Shown in pieces: positions 24,819-35,363 of a stretch of DNA of 64,000 nt. The translations under genes were made by a program, and so were the position numbers. The DNA is taken from contig CM060188.1 of the NCBI GenBank assembly GCA_030549335.1, forward strand, positions 64,982,696 to 65,046,695, written 5' to 3'. Position 1 is the first letter of the stretch. Each line of letters begins with the position of its first letter. The notes below the pieces were generated by a model. The model saw only the letters and a list, made by a program, of their open reading frames with translations. It was not told the origin of the DNA and did no database searches. This DNA is from Pontederia crassipes (taxonomy: Eukaryota > Streptophyta > Magnoliopsida > Commelinales > Pontederiaceae).

Positions 24819-26457
24819 GGGTTATTTCCTCTAACCACTCCTAAACTATCACGATTTTCCAGATTTAACTCCAAACTATGAACTTCATTTTTTGGGTCTC
24901 TAAATTATCATGATTTTTTCAATTCGATTCTTCCATCCAATTCTATCAAATTTTTCATTAACTTAGATGTGAAAGGTCAAAATTACCCCTTCATAAAAAA
25001 AAGGGGTGAGGGTGGGGGCGCAAGTCGACCATCGATCGCTTCACTGCCTGCGCACGTCAATCGTCGCCGGCATCACAGCAAGGGGCAGTGACCCCTCTCT
25101 GTCGTCGTCATTGCCATCGTAGGGGGTTGCCGCCCCTCTCTGCATGTCGTCGACGCAGAGGGGGACGACAACACCCCCCTCCTCTTTCGTTCTCTCTTTC
25201 CCTGTGCACGCCGGCGCAGGGAAAGAGAGGGGGGTCGCCGCCACCACAGTACTCCATGACGACGCACGAGTAATGAGGCGCTGCATCGAAGTCTGTAAAG
25301 AGCGTGGGAAGGAACGAGTGGTTCAGTGCCCTGAGGATCCTCTTCTACGTCGCCGCCCTCTCCAGCTTCTTCTTGATCGCGAGCGCGCGTTTGTCCACAA
25401 TCTTCATCGCGTAGACGTATTCCGAAGCCCCCGGGACGGAAACGCCACCGGACTCCTTCCGGAGCCGACACAGGTAAATAGTACCAATGTTGTCACGCCC
25501 AATCTGGCGGATCAGCTTGAAATCCCGATGTCCGACGCCTGTCGGAATCCTCCCCATGCCTGAGCGGCTTAGCTATCCAAACACCGGGTCCGACGAGCGG
25601 CAGGGCTTCGAAGGAACACCCTCTTGGGAGCCGGCGGGTAGTCCGGCATCGTTTGGCTGCTCAACCGCAGGAGCCGCGTCGAAGGAAAGGCGAGAGAAAC
25701 TGCTGCACCGGACATCTTCACAGCTCCCATCTCTGCTGCTCATTGAGCTATGGCTCGAGTTCAGCGCTTCCGAGCCCACCTCGTCATTGGAATCCGGCAT
25801 TAAACCCATCGTGTGCATCCGTGCCCTCACAAAGCTCCTGCAACTTCACCGCCAACTTGAGCAAACTCGAAGACAGCAAAATAACACAACCTTAGTTTTT
25901 TCCAGCGCCAGAACAGGGAAGTACAGGAAGGGCACAGGGAACCCTCGAAAAGAGAGATTTTTTTGGAACCTTCCCCGGAATCAGACAAGAAACACGAACA
26001 ATTGCAGACGAGGAACCATTTTTGTCAACATATTGTGCTGATCCTGTTAGCAAACAACACAATTTGTGACCAGTAAAAAGGCGCAGCACCCGTCTGTTCT
26101 GTTGACCTTGTAGGATTATCAAACAGTGGCACGCACCAGAATGAAATAGAAGGAGAAGGGGGGGGACTCTCTTTCCCTGCGCCGGCGTCCGCAGGGAAAG
26201 AGCCCATCGTCGGGCGAACGCATTTTTTAAATTATTTTTATATTTATTATTATATATTATGTTAAAATAGATTAACACTTAAGGTTGTGGTATAATGAAC
26301 TTTTCATAAATATAAAAAATTAAAGTTAATCGAGAAGTTGACGGAATGATCAAATCGAAAAAATCGTAGTAGTTTAAAGATCTAAAAAATAAAATTCATA
26401 ATTTGAAGTTAGATCTAAAAAATCGTAATAGTTTAGGAGTGGTTAGAGGAATAACTC
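24819..26457. mobile_element. Pack-MULE carrying a kinase gene fragment
   Basis: The terminal inverted repeats extend over more than 110 bp: left GGGTTATTTCCTCTAACCAC (24819), right in reverse GAGTTATTCCTCTAACCACT (26457). The direct 9-bp flanks are ATTTTTCTC (24810-24818) and ATTTTTCTT (26458-26466), 8 of 9 identical, which is the target-duplication size of Mutator elements. The interior carries a gene fragment (25231-25830) and two small hairpins built on CTCTTTCCCTG / CAGGGAAAGAG (25192-25227 and 26168-26201). There is no transposase, so it would need a MULE partner to move. Confidence 0.88.
25231..25830 (-). pseudogene. AGC-family (PINOID-type) protein kinase fragment
   Basis: On the minus strand a Ser-rich N-terminal segment (CSSFSRLSFD, then KPCRSSDPVFG) leads, after one stop, into kinase subdomains I-II: DFKLIRQIGRDNIGTIYLCR (glycine loop, with one Gly replaced by Asn), YAMKIVDKRALAIKKKLERA (catalytic Lys present). 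After a frameshift come RILRALNHSFLPTLF, FDAAPHYSC and VVMEYCGGGD (hinge). Coding ends there, at about one third of the kinase domain. The order and motifs match plant AGC VIII kinases of the PINOID/WAG group, which regulate auxin transport. No HRD or DFD segment is present, so it cannot be an active kinase. Confidence 0.85.
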
Positions 26458-26466
26458 ATTTTTCTT

Positions 26467-27062
26467 TGATAGCCACTTATTTAAATGTAAACTTACATTT
26501 TTTTTATCGCCAAACACACAAATTCATTATGAACTATTACAAAATTATATTTTTGATGTAGAAAAACACTAAATAATATATGATAAAGAATAGCTCAAAT
26601 ATTTTAAATTTTATGTGAAAACTAACCATGCAGAAACTTCTGATAATCTAAAGACATTATTGTCCCAATAATGAAAATGATGAAATTTATATTGAAATTA
26701 AGATTGGAAACGTTATGTTATTATAACATGGGCGATGTTTACTTTATCGCATTACAGTTGTTCTCATTGGAAGAAAGTCTCAAAGTTCCCAACGTCCGTT
26801 ATTAATTTGGAAATGGAATAAAAGTCGTAGTACGTGATCGACGTTGAAAATAGAGAAGCGGCGGCGGCGGCGGCAGCAGCAATTAATTAATACATGGAGT
26901 TTCACATCTTAATATTTATTCATGTACACGTCTGAATGGAGGAAGCAGCTGCAGGAGAACACGAGTTCCATTATTTTACTCGCTACAAAGCTTTTTCAAG
27001 ACTCGTGTTGAGATTTTTCCCTTTTTTTGTGAAAAAAATAAATAAGAAGAGTCCCCATAAAC
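26467..27062. other. AT-rich spacer
   Basis: No gene. A short (GGC)n run lies at about 26863. The ORF from 26936 runs straight into the ATT microsatellite and is not a gene. Confidence 0.6.

Positions 27063-27133
<71 letters not shown>
27063..27133 (+). repeat. (ATT)n microsatellite
   Basis: About 23 uninterrupted ATT units. Confidence 0.97.
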
Positions 27134-27136
<3 letters not shown>

Positions 27137-29109
27137 CTTTGAATTAGCATCATTTTGATGTAATGATATTATCATTACTTATGTTTTGAATCTTTAGATA
27201 AAAATTATGTTAATTCAAAAGTCATGTCATCTCACTAATTTAACTTTAGGTTTATGTTTTAATATTAACTTCATGCGATTAATGAGTACGTAATGCACAC
27301 TACTCGTTTAAAGTAGGGTGAAAGTGATAAGGGCAGGGTGGATTTTTCTCTTTTAAAAAAAAATCATCATACTTTTTTTTTTGTTGGGTTTTTAAATTTT
27401 AAAAACCTTATCAATTTTTTTCGTCTTTTAGGCCGTAGATTTTATATATTTTATATTTATAAGAAAAATATTAATAATATCTAAGAGGTATTTTATTTCG
27501 TAGTATATTGTAATAGTACTAGTTATGACTTATTTTAATGTTCTATATATATTGAGATAAATACCACATTTATTGAGTACTTATATATATTATAAGTATT
27601 TAAAATATAATATTAATATATATATCAAAAAAATTTAAAGGGCTCCTCGAGTGATTTTTTTAAATTTAAAAACCGCCTAGGGTTTTCTCCAATCTAAAAA
27701 ATATTAAAAATTTTATATCGGGTCAGGGCAAATTTTCAAGTTTTCAGTTTTTAGACTTTTACTTACACTCCTAGTGTAAAGTTTCTTACATTTAATTAAT
27801 TTAATAATTATAATTTAGAATCAAATTAATTATATATTTGTTAGATGAAATAATATATATTTATTTGAATAATTTGATAATAAAAATGTATCATCTAAAA
27901 CTAAATAAATTACGATCGTTGAACTAGTCATATTTATTAATATAACTTAATCATGACCATTGACAGTCCAATGATCTTGATTTTAATTATTTTTACTATT
28001 TAACATATACTTCAAATTAATATATATATTGTTATTTTAATAAATAAAATAGTGCTTTACACATACTCCAGGTGCTCTTAGTACACATTTCCTCTTTCTT
28101 TATCTAGGAATGAATATTTGCTTTCTAATAAAGTACAGTATGTAGAGAAAATGGTAATGGTTGTTTAACCAACATTTGTTTTAAGGTGTTTGGAGTATCA
28201 ATAAAGTGACTCGTGATATAAATGCGATTGATTTACAGTTTCTTTTTAGAAAAAAGTTAATAAGTTATAATTTAAAATTAGCCCAAATTCAAGCCATGAA
28301 ACAAGTAGTCCGCAAATTGAAACTGAAAACCTCAGTTAGAAGATTTGCCCAATTCGCGTCATCTTGATAATAGAAAAACTTTAAAATGACGTTTAACATT
28401 TTGAGTAACTTTCATAAATACTTTTCATTATTTTTTTATCTCATTTTGTCCAATTTTTAGTCAACTGGATAATCGACTTATAATAACAAAATGATTCATT
28501 TATGACATGTTTGATTCAAAATTCATTAAGGGAAAAGAAACGTAAAGAGTGAGAAGAAAAATGATGGAAGGGAAGGTAAGAAAATGAAGGTGAATAGTTA
28601 TTCTTGTTTGATTGATATTATTAAAGGAAAAAAAAGTGGATGAATGTTAAGTGATTAATTTGTTTAGATGATTTTATTTTTTACACGTATAGTTATATGT
28701 TTAATTTATTTGATGAAAATTAGAAATGCATATTAAATATATCTTTCTCCTCGTTTTCACTCCGATTTAGATGGAAAAGAAAAATAAAATATTGGAAAAA
28801 AATGTAAGATAAATAATGAGACTTTTTCCTTCATTCCCCCTCTAACTTAAACTCAACCAAACGAGAGAAACGAGAGAAACGAATTCTCCTTCTTTCTCTT
28901 CCTCTTCTTATCGTTCTTTCACCTCTAACAAAACAGTCCCTTAATCAGTTACTGGAAACCACATTAATGACATATGGTATTCAAATAGGATTAGACCTTT
29001 TTTTTTAAAAAAAATAGCTACTTTATTAATATTACCTTCTATTTTTTAACTTTTAAGAAGTTTTAAATTAAATGAGTAATTATGATTTTGAGTCAATTCT
29101 TATGTTTGA
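27134..29109. other. AT-rich spacer with a MITE-like block
   Basis: No genes. 28498-28945 resembles a MITE: purine-rich AAGAAA/GGAAGG-type sequence on the left and its rough complement (TTCTCCTTCTTTCTCTTCC) on the right, ending CAAAACAGTCCCTTAA. Its terminal repeats are too eroded for a firm call. Confidence 0.4.
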
Positions 29110-30055
29110 TTTTCGAACTTGACTCAAGTTCTGAAACTTTGAACAAACACCTCATGTGACGCGAGGTATGATTGAAATTTTTAATAAAAAATTTCAGCTA
29201 TAAGTTCTTGCTAACAGCAAGAACATCCATATTTTTTTATTTTTTTCTAATAGATTTAAAAGTAGGTGGAGCTTAGATATTGTTTTAATAATATTATTAT
29301 ATGTATATATTATATATTATATACATATATTATATTATGTATATAATATATACAATATGCATATAATAATATTATTTATTATTTATACATTATCATAAAT
29401 TTATAATTTATTTAGGTTTAATGACAAAAAATACATTTATTATTTATTACAATTATTATTTATGCATTTATGCGATAATTTATGATATTTTATGCGATTG
29501 ATATAAAGTGTTATAATAAAATAAAAAATTCCCATTATTATTTATTATGAAAATCATATTTTATTGTTTAAATGTTGACGTAAATATTTTTATTTATTTT
29601 ACTAATCATACATCATAATAAAAATTAACTAGTATGATATTACAATAATTATTAATAATATTTTTATAATATAACGAAATGATTAATTATGGTATTCTAA
29701 ATAATTTATAATATATAATTATTTTATATAAATATGATGTTAAATTTTCTTTTATATTTCATTTTAATTATTAACTAGTTTACCTTAATTTTTTTCTTCT
29801 AACTAATTTGCTAATTATAAAAATATTGTATAATTAATAATATAAAAATCTTTATAAAATAATAAAATATATCTTTAGTTCTTACTTTTTATTCAAACAT
29901 CTACTAAAACTTATCTATCAAATTAATATTTTAAATTCTCATCATTATATTTTTTCATCCAAACATGAACCTAAATTTTTCTATCTAATCGATTACTTAT
30001 CGACAACTAATTTTTTCTCAAAATTCTCGTACCAAACGCAATCTATTTGAATGAC
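29110..30055. mobile_element. AT-rich MITE, copy A
   Basis: The right 190 bp (about 29868-30050, including TTAGTTCTTACTTTTTATTC and ACTTATCTAT) closely match 34930-35100, so both are copies of one AT-rich element. The left end is approximate (GAACTTGACTCAAGTTCTGA near 29118). 29290-29360 is a long TATA-type palindrome. No coding capacity. Confidence 0.55.
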
Positions 30056-30332
30056 GCATGGAATCTGCATGTCTTATACTTGACATCCATATCAGCATAG
30101 CATGAGCGTCATCACGGACCAAAAACGAGATCTTTTTTTTTGTTCAAGTTATAAGTTGAGAAACAATTACTTATAAAATAAATTTAAAAATTAAAAAGAA
30201 GATTGGAAATTCAATTTCTTAGTATATATATTTTCTCATTATAATTTTACTTTTATTTTTTTTTTTTGTTATTAATACTTCTATGGTGTCTGACATAGAA
30301 ATAAATAGACAACTAAAACCTTCTCATTTGTT

Positions 30333-30337
<5 letters not shown>

Positions 30338-30401
<64 letters not shown>
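30338..30401 (+). repeat. (TTA)n microsatellite
   Basis: About 21 uninterrupted units. Confidence 0.97.
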
Positions 30402-30403
<2 letters not shown>

Positions 30404-30419
30404 AACAAAAACTCATGTT

Positions 30420-30993
30420 TGGTTGAGAGACAAACTTAAGTTGAGAGCACTATGCTCCCAATTATTTGGACCGTCCAATGGGGATCGGAATTTCTCACCA
30501 CACTCTCCGTCACCGCCGGCTTTCATCGCCACCTGCACTCGCTCGGCCGCTGCCCATCTTCGGATCCGTTTCGCTGGAGTCTCTTTCCGGTGGTTCGGCA
30601 GCGTGACAATGAGGTGCTCAGAGGATGCAGAGAGAGAGGGAGGGAGGGGGGGGGGGGAGAGATATGAAGAACGAGAGAGGGAGGAGAGAGAGCTGGGGGG
30701 AGGTCGACTTGGTTCCGCACATCGCCATCGTCTTCGCAACTCGCCGCCGCCCGAGCAGGTCATCGTCCGAGCAAAACCTCGCCATCACCTTCTCCTCGAG
30801 CCACCCTCGCCGCTGGACCAACCCCTGCCACGCCATCACCAAACCCAACTCCACTGTGACCATCTCCCTGCCTTCCTCCGCTTCCGCCACCCTTTCCCTC
30901 TCCCCGACATCAGCCTCGCGAAATCTGAATTGTTTGATTCCCATGGGACGGTCAAATAATTGAGAGCACCACATTGAACTTATTTTGTAATTA
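30420..30993. mobile_element. Small TIR element with GC-rich interior
   Basis: Left AAGTTGAGAGCACTATGCTC followed by CAATTATTTGGACCGTCC (30438-30472) pairs in reverse with right AAGTTCAATGTGGTGCTCTC and CAATTATTTGACCGTCC (30980-30946). So there are inverted repeats of about 50 bp around a 450-bp GC-rich core. The core has overlapping ORFs on both strands (Ser/Pro/Arg-rich, with a purine run at 30630-30690) that resemble no family. A non-autonomous MULE or hAT relative that picked up GC-rich DNA is likely; no target duplication is clear. Confidence 0.6.
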
Positions 30994-31419
30994 GAACAGT
31001 TATTTAACAAAAACTCAGAACAAAGAATAAGTAATTTTAACTAAGGAAAGTAGCAAAAGATATTGCAAAAATAACGCCCATGTTTGAAAAAAAAAAAGGT
31101 TGAATAGAAATCTACTCTCGCCTTTGTTTTCAAGCCGAACAAAAGTTTATTCAAAATTATTAATCCAAAATTTGAATTCTGATTAAGCTTTTGGTTTTAA
31201 TAAATCGAATTCCTTAAAAACCAAAACTCGGTGGCTGACATCAATTTGTACTTTGGTACTTTCTGGACGCATTCAAGAACAACGCGTGAAATTGGGGAGA
31301 AAATTCCCCTTTATTTTTATTTATTTTTCATTAATTAATTGATTGATGTGATGTCATACGTGATGGCGTTATCGTAGTTTTACTAACTCCGAGCTCCATT
31401 TTGTCGAACCCCGAAAGCT

Positions 31420-31427
31420 CTATATAT
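31420..31427 (+). promoter_or_regulatory. TATA box of the trihelix gene
   Basis: CTATATATG about 70 bp before the ATG at 31496. It is followed at the usual distance by a GC-rich, ATG-free leader. Confidence 0.7.
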
Positions 31428-31495
31428 GCGAAGACCGCCACCGCCGAGCATTCGTTTCCTGCCAAGCGTCGACCCTTCTCGCGAAGGGCCACAAG

Positions 31496-33141
31496 ATGAT
31501 GCTCGGAGGCGGAGGCGGGAGCGGGGGGGACGGAGACACCATCGCCGGACGGTTGGCCATGGTGGGGGGCCTCCAGGCCCAGCTGAACCCGGCGACGGGC
31601 GCCGTGGAGGTGTCTGCGACGAGCGGTGCCGGGGCGTACCAGCAGCAGCAGCCGCCGCAGAGGGGGAAGGAGGAGAGGGTGCCGCAATGGAGTCAGCAGG
31701 AGACTAGGGACCTCATCGCCGCCAGGGCCGAGATGGAGCGGGACCCCTCTGCGGCGGCGGGCGGGTCACGGCGGACCAAGACGCTCTGGGAGGCGGTGGC
31801 GGCGAGGATGAGGGAGCGCGGGTACCGCCGGACGCCGGACCAGTGCAAGTGCAAGTGGAAGAATCTCGTCAATCGGTACAAGGTCTCGACTTTCCGATCT
31901 TTACCTCTCTCGACCCATGTGGAACTCGGACTATTTGCTGATATGCTTCTGTAATTGCTCGACGATGGATTTCTGGTAACTGGTCTATTTTTTCTAGGTC
32001 AAGTTTGAACCTTTATAAAGGGGAACGTGTTTATCTAGGGATTTCATTGCCACTAATTTTTATATTAGGGGGTTTCGATTTTTTTGATTGCGCTGAGATT
32101 TTGCTCAAATTGTCTCAACGTTATGTATTGCTATTTGATTTTCTCAATTGGTTGTCCATCAAGTTGGGGATTTGAATGTGGTTATCTTCAGTTTTCTTCT
32201 TTTAAACTTTCTTCAAGTAATTGCATGAGCATTTGGATATTCACTGTTCCGAACTTTTAGCTGTTAAAAATTTGTATTACAACAATAATTAGGTGTTGAA
32301 TTAAACGTAGCAGCGATTAGCAAACTAGGATGATCAAATATTTACTATATACGTATAAACTCAGCTACGTATTTAATCAAATTGATCATGTAAACTGGAA
32401 GCTTTTGTGTCCTTGCAGAAATGCAACAAGTAAGAGTAAGGGCATTGTAGAGCTTTCTTTTTTCTTATTTCGATGACTATATTGAGTTGCGTTAACTACT
32501 ATTTTAGCTATACCAACATCAGAACTTGATTTCATACTCTTTCAATCTCTCAGGGTAAAGAGACAGCTGATCCGGAAACAGGCAGGCAGTGCCCATTCTT
32601 TGAAGAACTACATGCTGTCTTCAATGAAAGGGCACGGAACATGCAGCGACTTCTCCTGGAGTCAGAAGCTGGTGGCGTCCATGTAAAAAAGAAGCTCAAA
32701 AGGCTCAGTGGGGAACAATCTTCAGATGAGTTCTCAGAGGATGACAATGGGGATGATGAGGACAGTGACAAAGACGAGCGCCATATGAAGAGCAAGAAGA
32801 AGAAGAATGGTTCAAGAGTGGGCCAGCACCACCACCAGCAGCAGCAGCGAGCAAAGTTATCAGGCAACGGCATCCATGATCTGCTGCATGAATTTCTGCA
32901 GCAACAGCAGCGCGTGGAGATGCAGTGGCACGATATGATGGAAAGGAGGGCACAGGAACGCCAGATGTTTCAGCAGGAGTGGCGGCAGTCCATGGAAAAG
33001 TTGGAGAGGGAGAGGCTCCTGCTGGAACAGTCATGGCGTGAGAGGGAGGAGCAAAGGAGGATGAGGGAGGAAAGCCGAGCCGAGAAGAGGGATGCATTGC
33101 TAACTGCTCTATTGAATAAGCTCATTCATGACGATCTTTGA
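31496..33141 (+). CDS. GT-3: GT-3-type trihelix transcription factor (two exons)
   Basis: Exons 31496-31882 and 32554-33141 (GT-AG, phase 0) give 324 residues. Residues 1-60 are Gly/Gln-rich. Residues 63-129 form the trihelix DNA-binding domain with its three Trp (65, 98, 121) and the CKCKWKNLVNRYK block, which ends exactly at the intron as in GT-3 genes. Exon 2 starts GKETADPETG and continues FFEELHAVF, a Lys-rich nuclear-localisation stretch, a His/Gln run, then a long coiled coil (ERERLLLEQSWREREEQRRM) ending EKRDALLTALLNKLIHDDL, the GT-3a/GT-3b C-terminal signature. These nuclear proteins bind GT elements in promoters and can dimerise through the C-terminal helix. The frame is intact. The second ATG (31499) is an equally possible start. 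Confidence 0.93.
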
Positions 33142-34453
33142 CAGTGGTTGATATATATTAGTCGCTTGATCACAAATATCGATGTTGCAGTTTTTTCTTC
33201 TTCTCATCCTTAGCTTGTTGCACAGGTTACATTATGCAAGATTCTTTTGTTTCATGTTAGGTAAATATAATCTCACTTTTAGCTTGTAATCGTTTTGTTA
33301 TTCTATTGCAATATTAGAAACGTATGTTTCCAAAGTCTAGTACTGTCTGATATTTATCGTAAATTCCTAATCAATTTTTCCTGTTAGTGTTCCTTTTTAC
33401 TATGATGTCCAACGAATTGTTTCTCGTGTTCAACTTCCAACTTTTGCGTTGTTTGCCATTTGCACCATTTTGGGTTGAACTTCTATTCTTTCCGTACGTT
33501 GGAGGTACTCTTGTGATTGAGAAATTCTTCATTTTTATCAGCTCGTTTGATCTTTAGTTTTGCATTTTATAGAAAGGCAATTCCTAGTTGTAAAAAAAAT
33601 AAAATAATTCATGCTCATTATATGGATGATATTCATGTCATGTACTTGTCTTTGATGCTGCAATAGATCAGAACATATACAAATATAACATCTCACCTAC
33701 ATAATAGAAGTTAGGGCGCCAACTACCCAACTAATAGTTGCATTTTAGTTAGCTTAAAACAGAGACAAAGCATTGCTACAATAGTCAATATTGATTGTGC
33801 TTTTATAATCCTCAACTTAATGCATTTGGCTCTTTCACTTATTTTTCCAACCTTCTTCCAATTGAAGGCACCGTCTTCATGAAAAGAGTTATCCAAATAA
33901 TAAACCAGAAATAATTTATTAGCTGTATATGAACAACACAAACAACCTCTTTCTCCGTTCCCTCTTGGATTACTTCCCTCCCTTGCACGTGCAATCCACG
34001 GGCAAGAACATGTCAAAGCATAAGCCATGGACTTCTCAGCACATTAATAACTGTCTATGTAAGACCCCTGAACAGACCTCTCTCTCTCTCTCTCTCTCTC
34101 TACCAAATTTTGACGAGTGGGGATGGAAGTTTCAAATTCGGTTTCTGTAGAGCAGTAATCTTTTTTTCCATTTCCCATTTTGTGCAATAAACAACAGAGT
34201 CCCGAAACTTCTCGGCCTGTCTCGTTCCAACAGTTATGTTGAAAAAAAAAACTTTTCAAAAAGCACTTTTATGACACTGTTTATTAGATCCAAAGGTATA
34301 TAAATATGGCCTCCCTGACAGCCACCAATAACTTCAGCTGGCTTCACATGTAAGATGAAAATTTCAATGGTTTGATCTTAAAATGAATTCACACAGGAAC
34401 ACTCATTTGATTACTAAATAGTCTGATTGCATTATGCTTCTACAAATTTCTTA
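33142..34453. other. 3' flank of the trihelix gene and spacer
   Basis: The start is presumably the 3' UTR. A short TC tract lies at 34079-34101. ORFs of up to 101 codons on the minus strand (33723-34028) show no family resemblance. Confidence 0.45.
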
Positions 34454-35105
34454 TTGGTTGTTTGGCTCCGGAACTTGGGCCAACCCAAGTTTTTTAAGAA
34501 CAACGTGATTGAAGTTCTTGTTCGGTGAGAACTTCATTATTTTTCCTTTTTCTTTTTGCTCTTTTTGCCTTTCATTTCTTTATTATATTTTTAGTAGTAC
34601 AATATTATTAATTACTATTTAATGTTAATATTATTCATTAAATTAATTTTATATTATCTTAAATAATAAATAATTATAATTTTTTATTTATTAATATATT
34701 ATCATTCATCTTATAAAATGAATTATTTAACTTAATAATATTTTTTTTGTAAATTATAATGTTAATAACATATGAAAATAATAAATTATAATAATACTAT
34801 TTTTGTAAATTATAAACTATATTATTAATATAAATATTTTTCATGAATTATAAATTATATTATTAATATAAATATTTTTCCTAAATTATTATTTTAACTA
34901 AATAAACACATAATAATTTAATTTACTATAATTTTATAAAATAATAAATTATATCATTAGTTCTTACTTTTTATTCGAACGTCTACCAAAACTTATCTAT
35001 TAAATTAATTTTTCAATTCATCATTACATTTTTCATCGAAATATAAATTTTTCTATTAAATCAATCAGTTCTCGAGAACTAATATGAACTTCCCAATCCA
35101 AACAG
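34454..35105. mobile_element. AT-rich MITE, copy B
   Basis: Left TTGTTTGGCTCCGGAACTTG pairs with right, in reverse, CTGTTTGGATTGGGAAGTTC; TTA occurs at both flanks. The interior is extremely AT-rich with GAACTTC/GAAGTTC words near both ends. The right third matches copy A (29868-30050). Confidence 0.65.
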
Positions 35106-35363
35106 TTAAGAATTAGGACAAGCAGTAAAGGTATACAAGAGTCAAAAATATTTTCGTGAATTTATTTATGTATCATATCAGATCTTCCAGAATACTGGCA
35201 AGAAACTTAGCATTTCAAGGTAAAGTACTCACTTCGGAGCAAACATCAAGCCTCATGGTTTCAACAGGGTGCAAGATGCCAGCATAAAGTTTGGTTTGGT
35301 TACACGCCGGTAATGGATACATACATCAAAGACCAGTATGGAAATGGAGTCTTCACCCTCGGA

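Noticed and set aside
24819..26457. A functional protein kinase gene
   Set aside because: Only the N-terminal third of the domain is present, with a stop and a frameshift, inside Pack-MULE ends.
26936..27142. ORF ending in poly-Ile
   Set aside because: Runs into the ATT microsatellite; no real protein features.
30423..31010. Overlapping ORFs of up to 178 codons near 30.4-31.0 kb
   Set aside because: They lie inside a TIR element, overlap on both strands and match no family I know.
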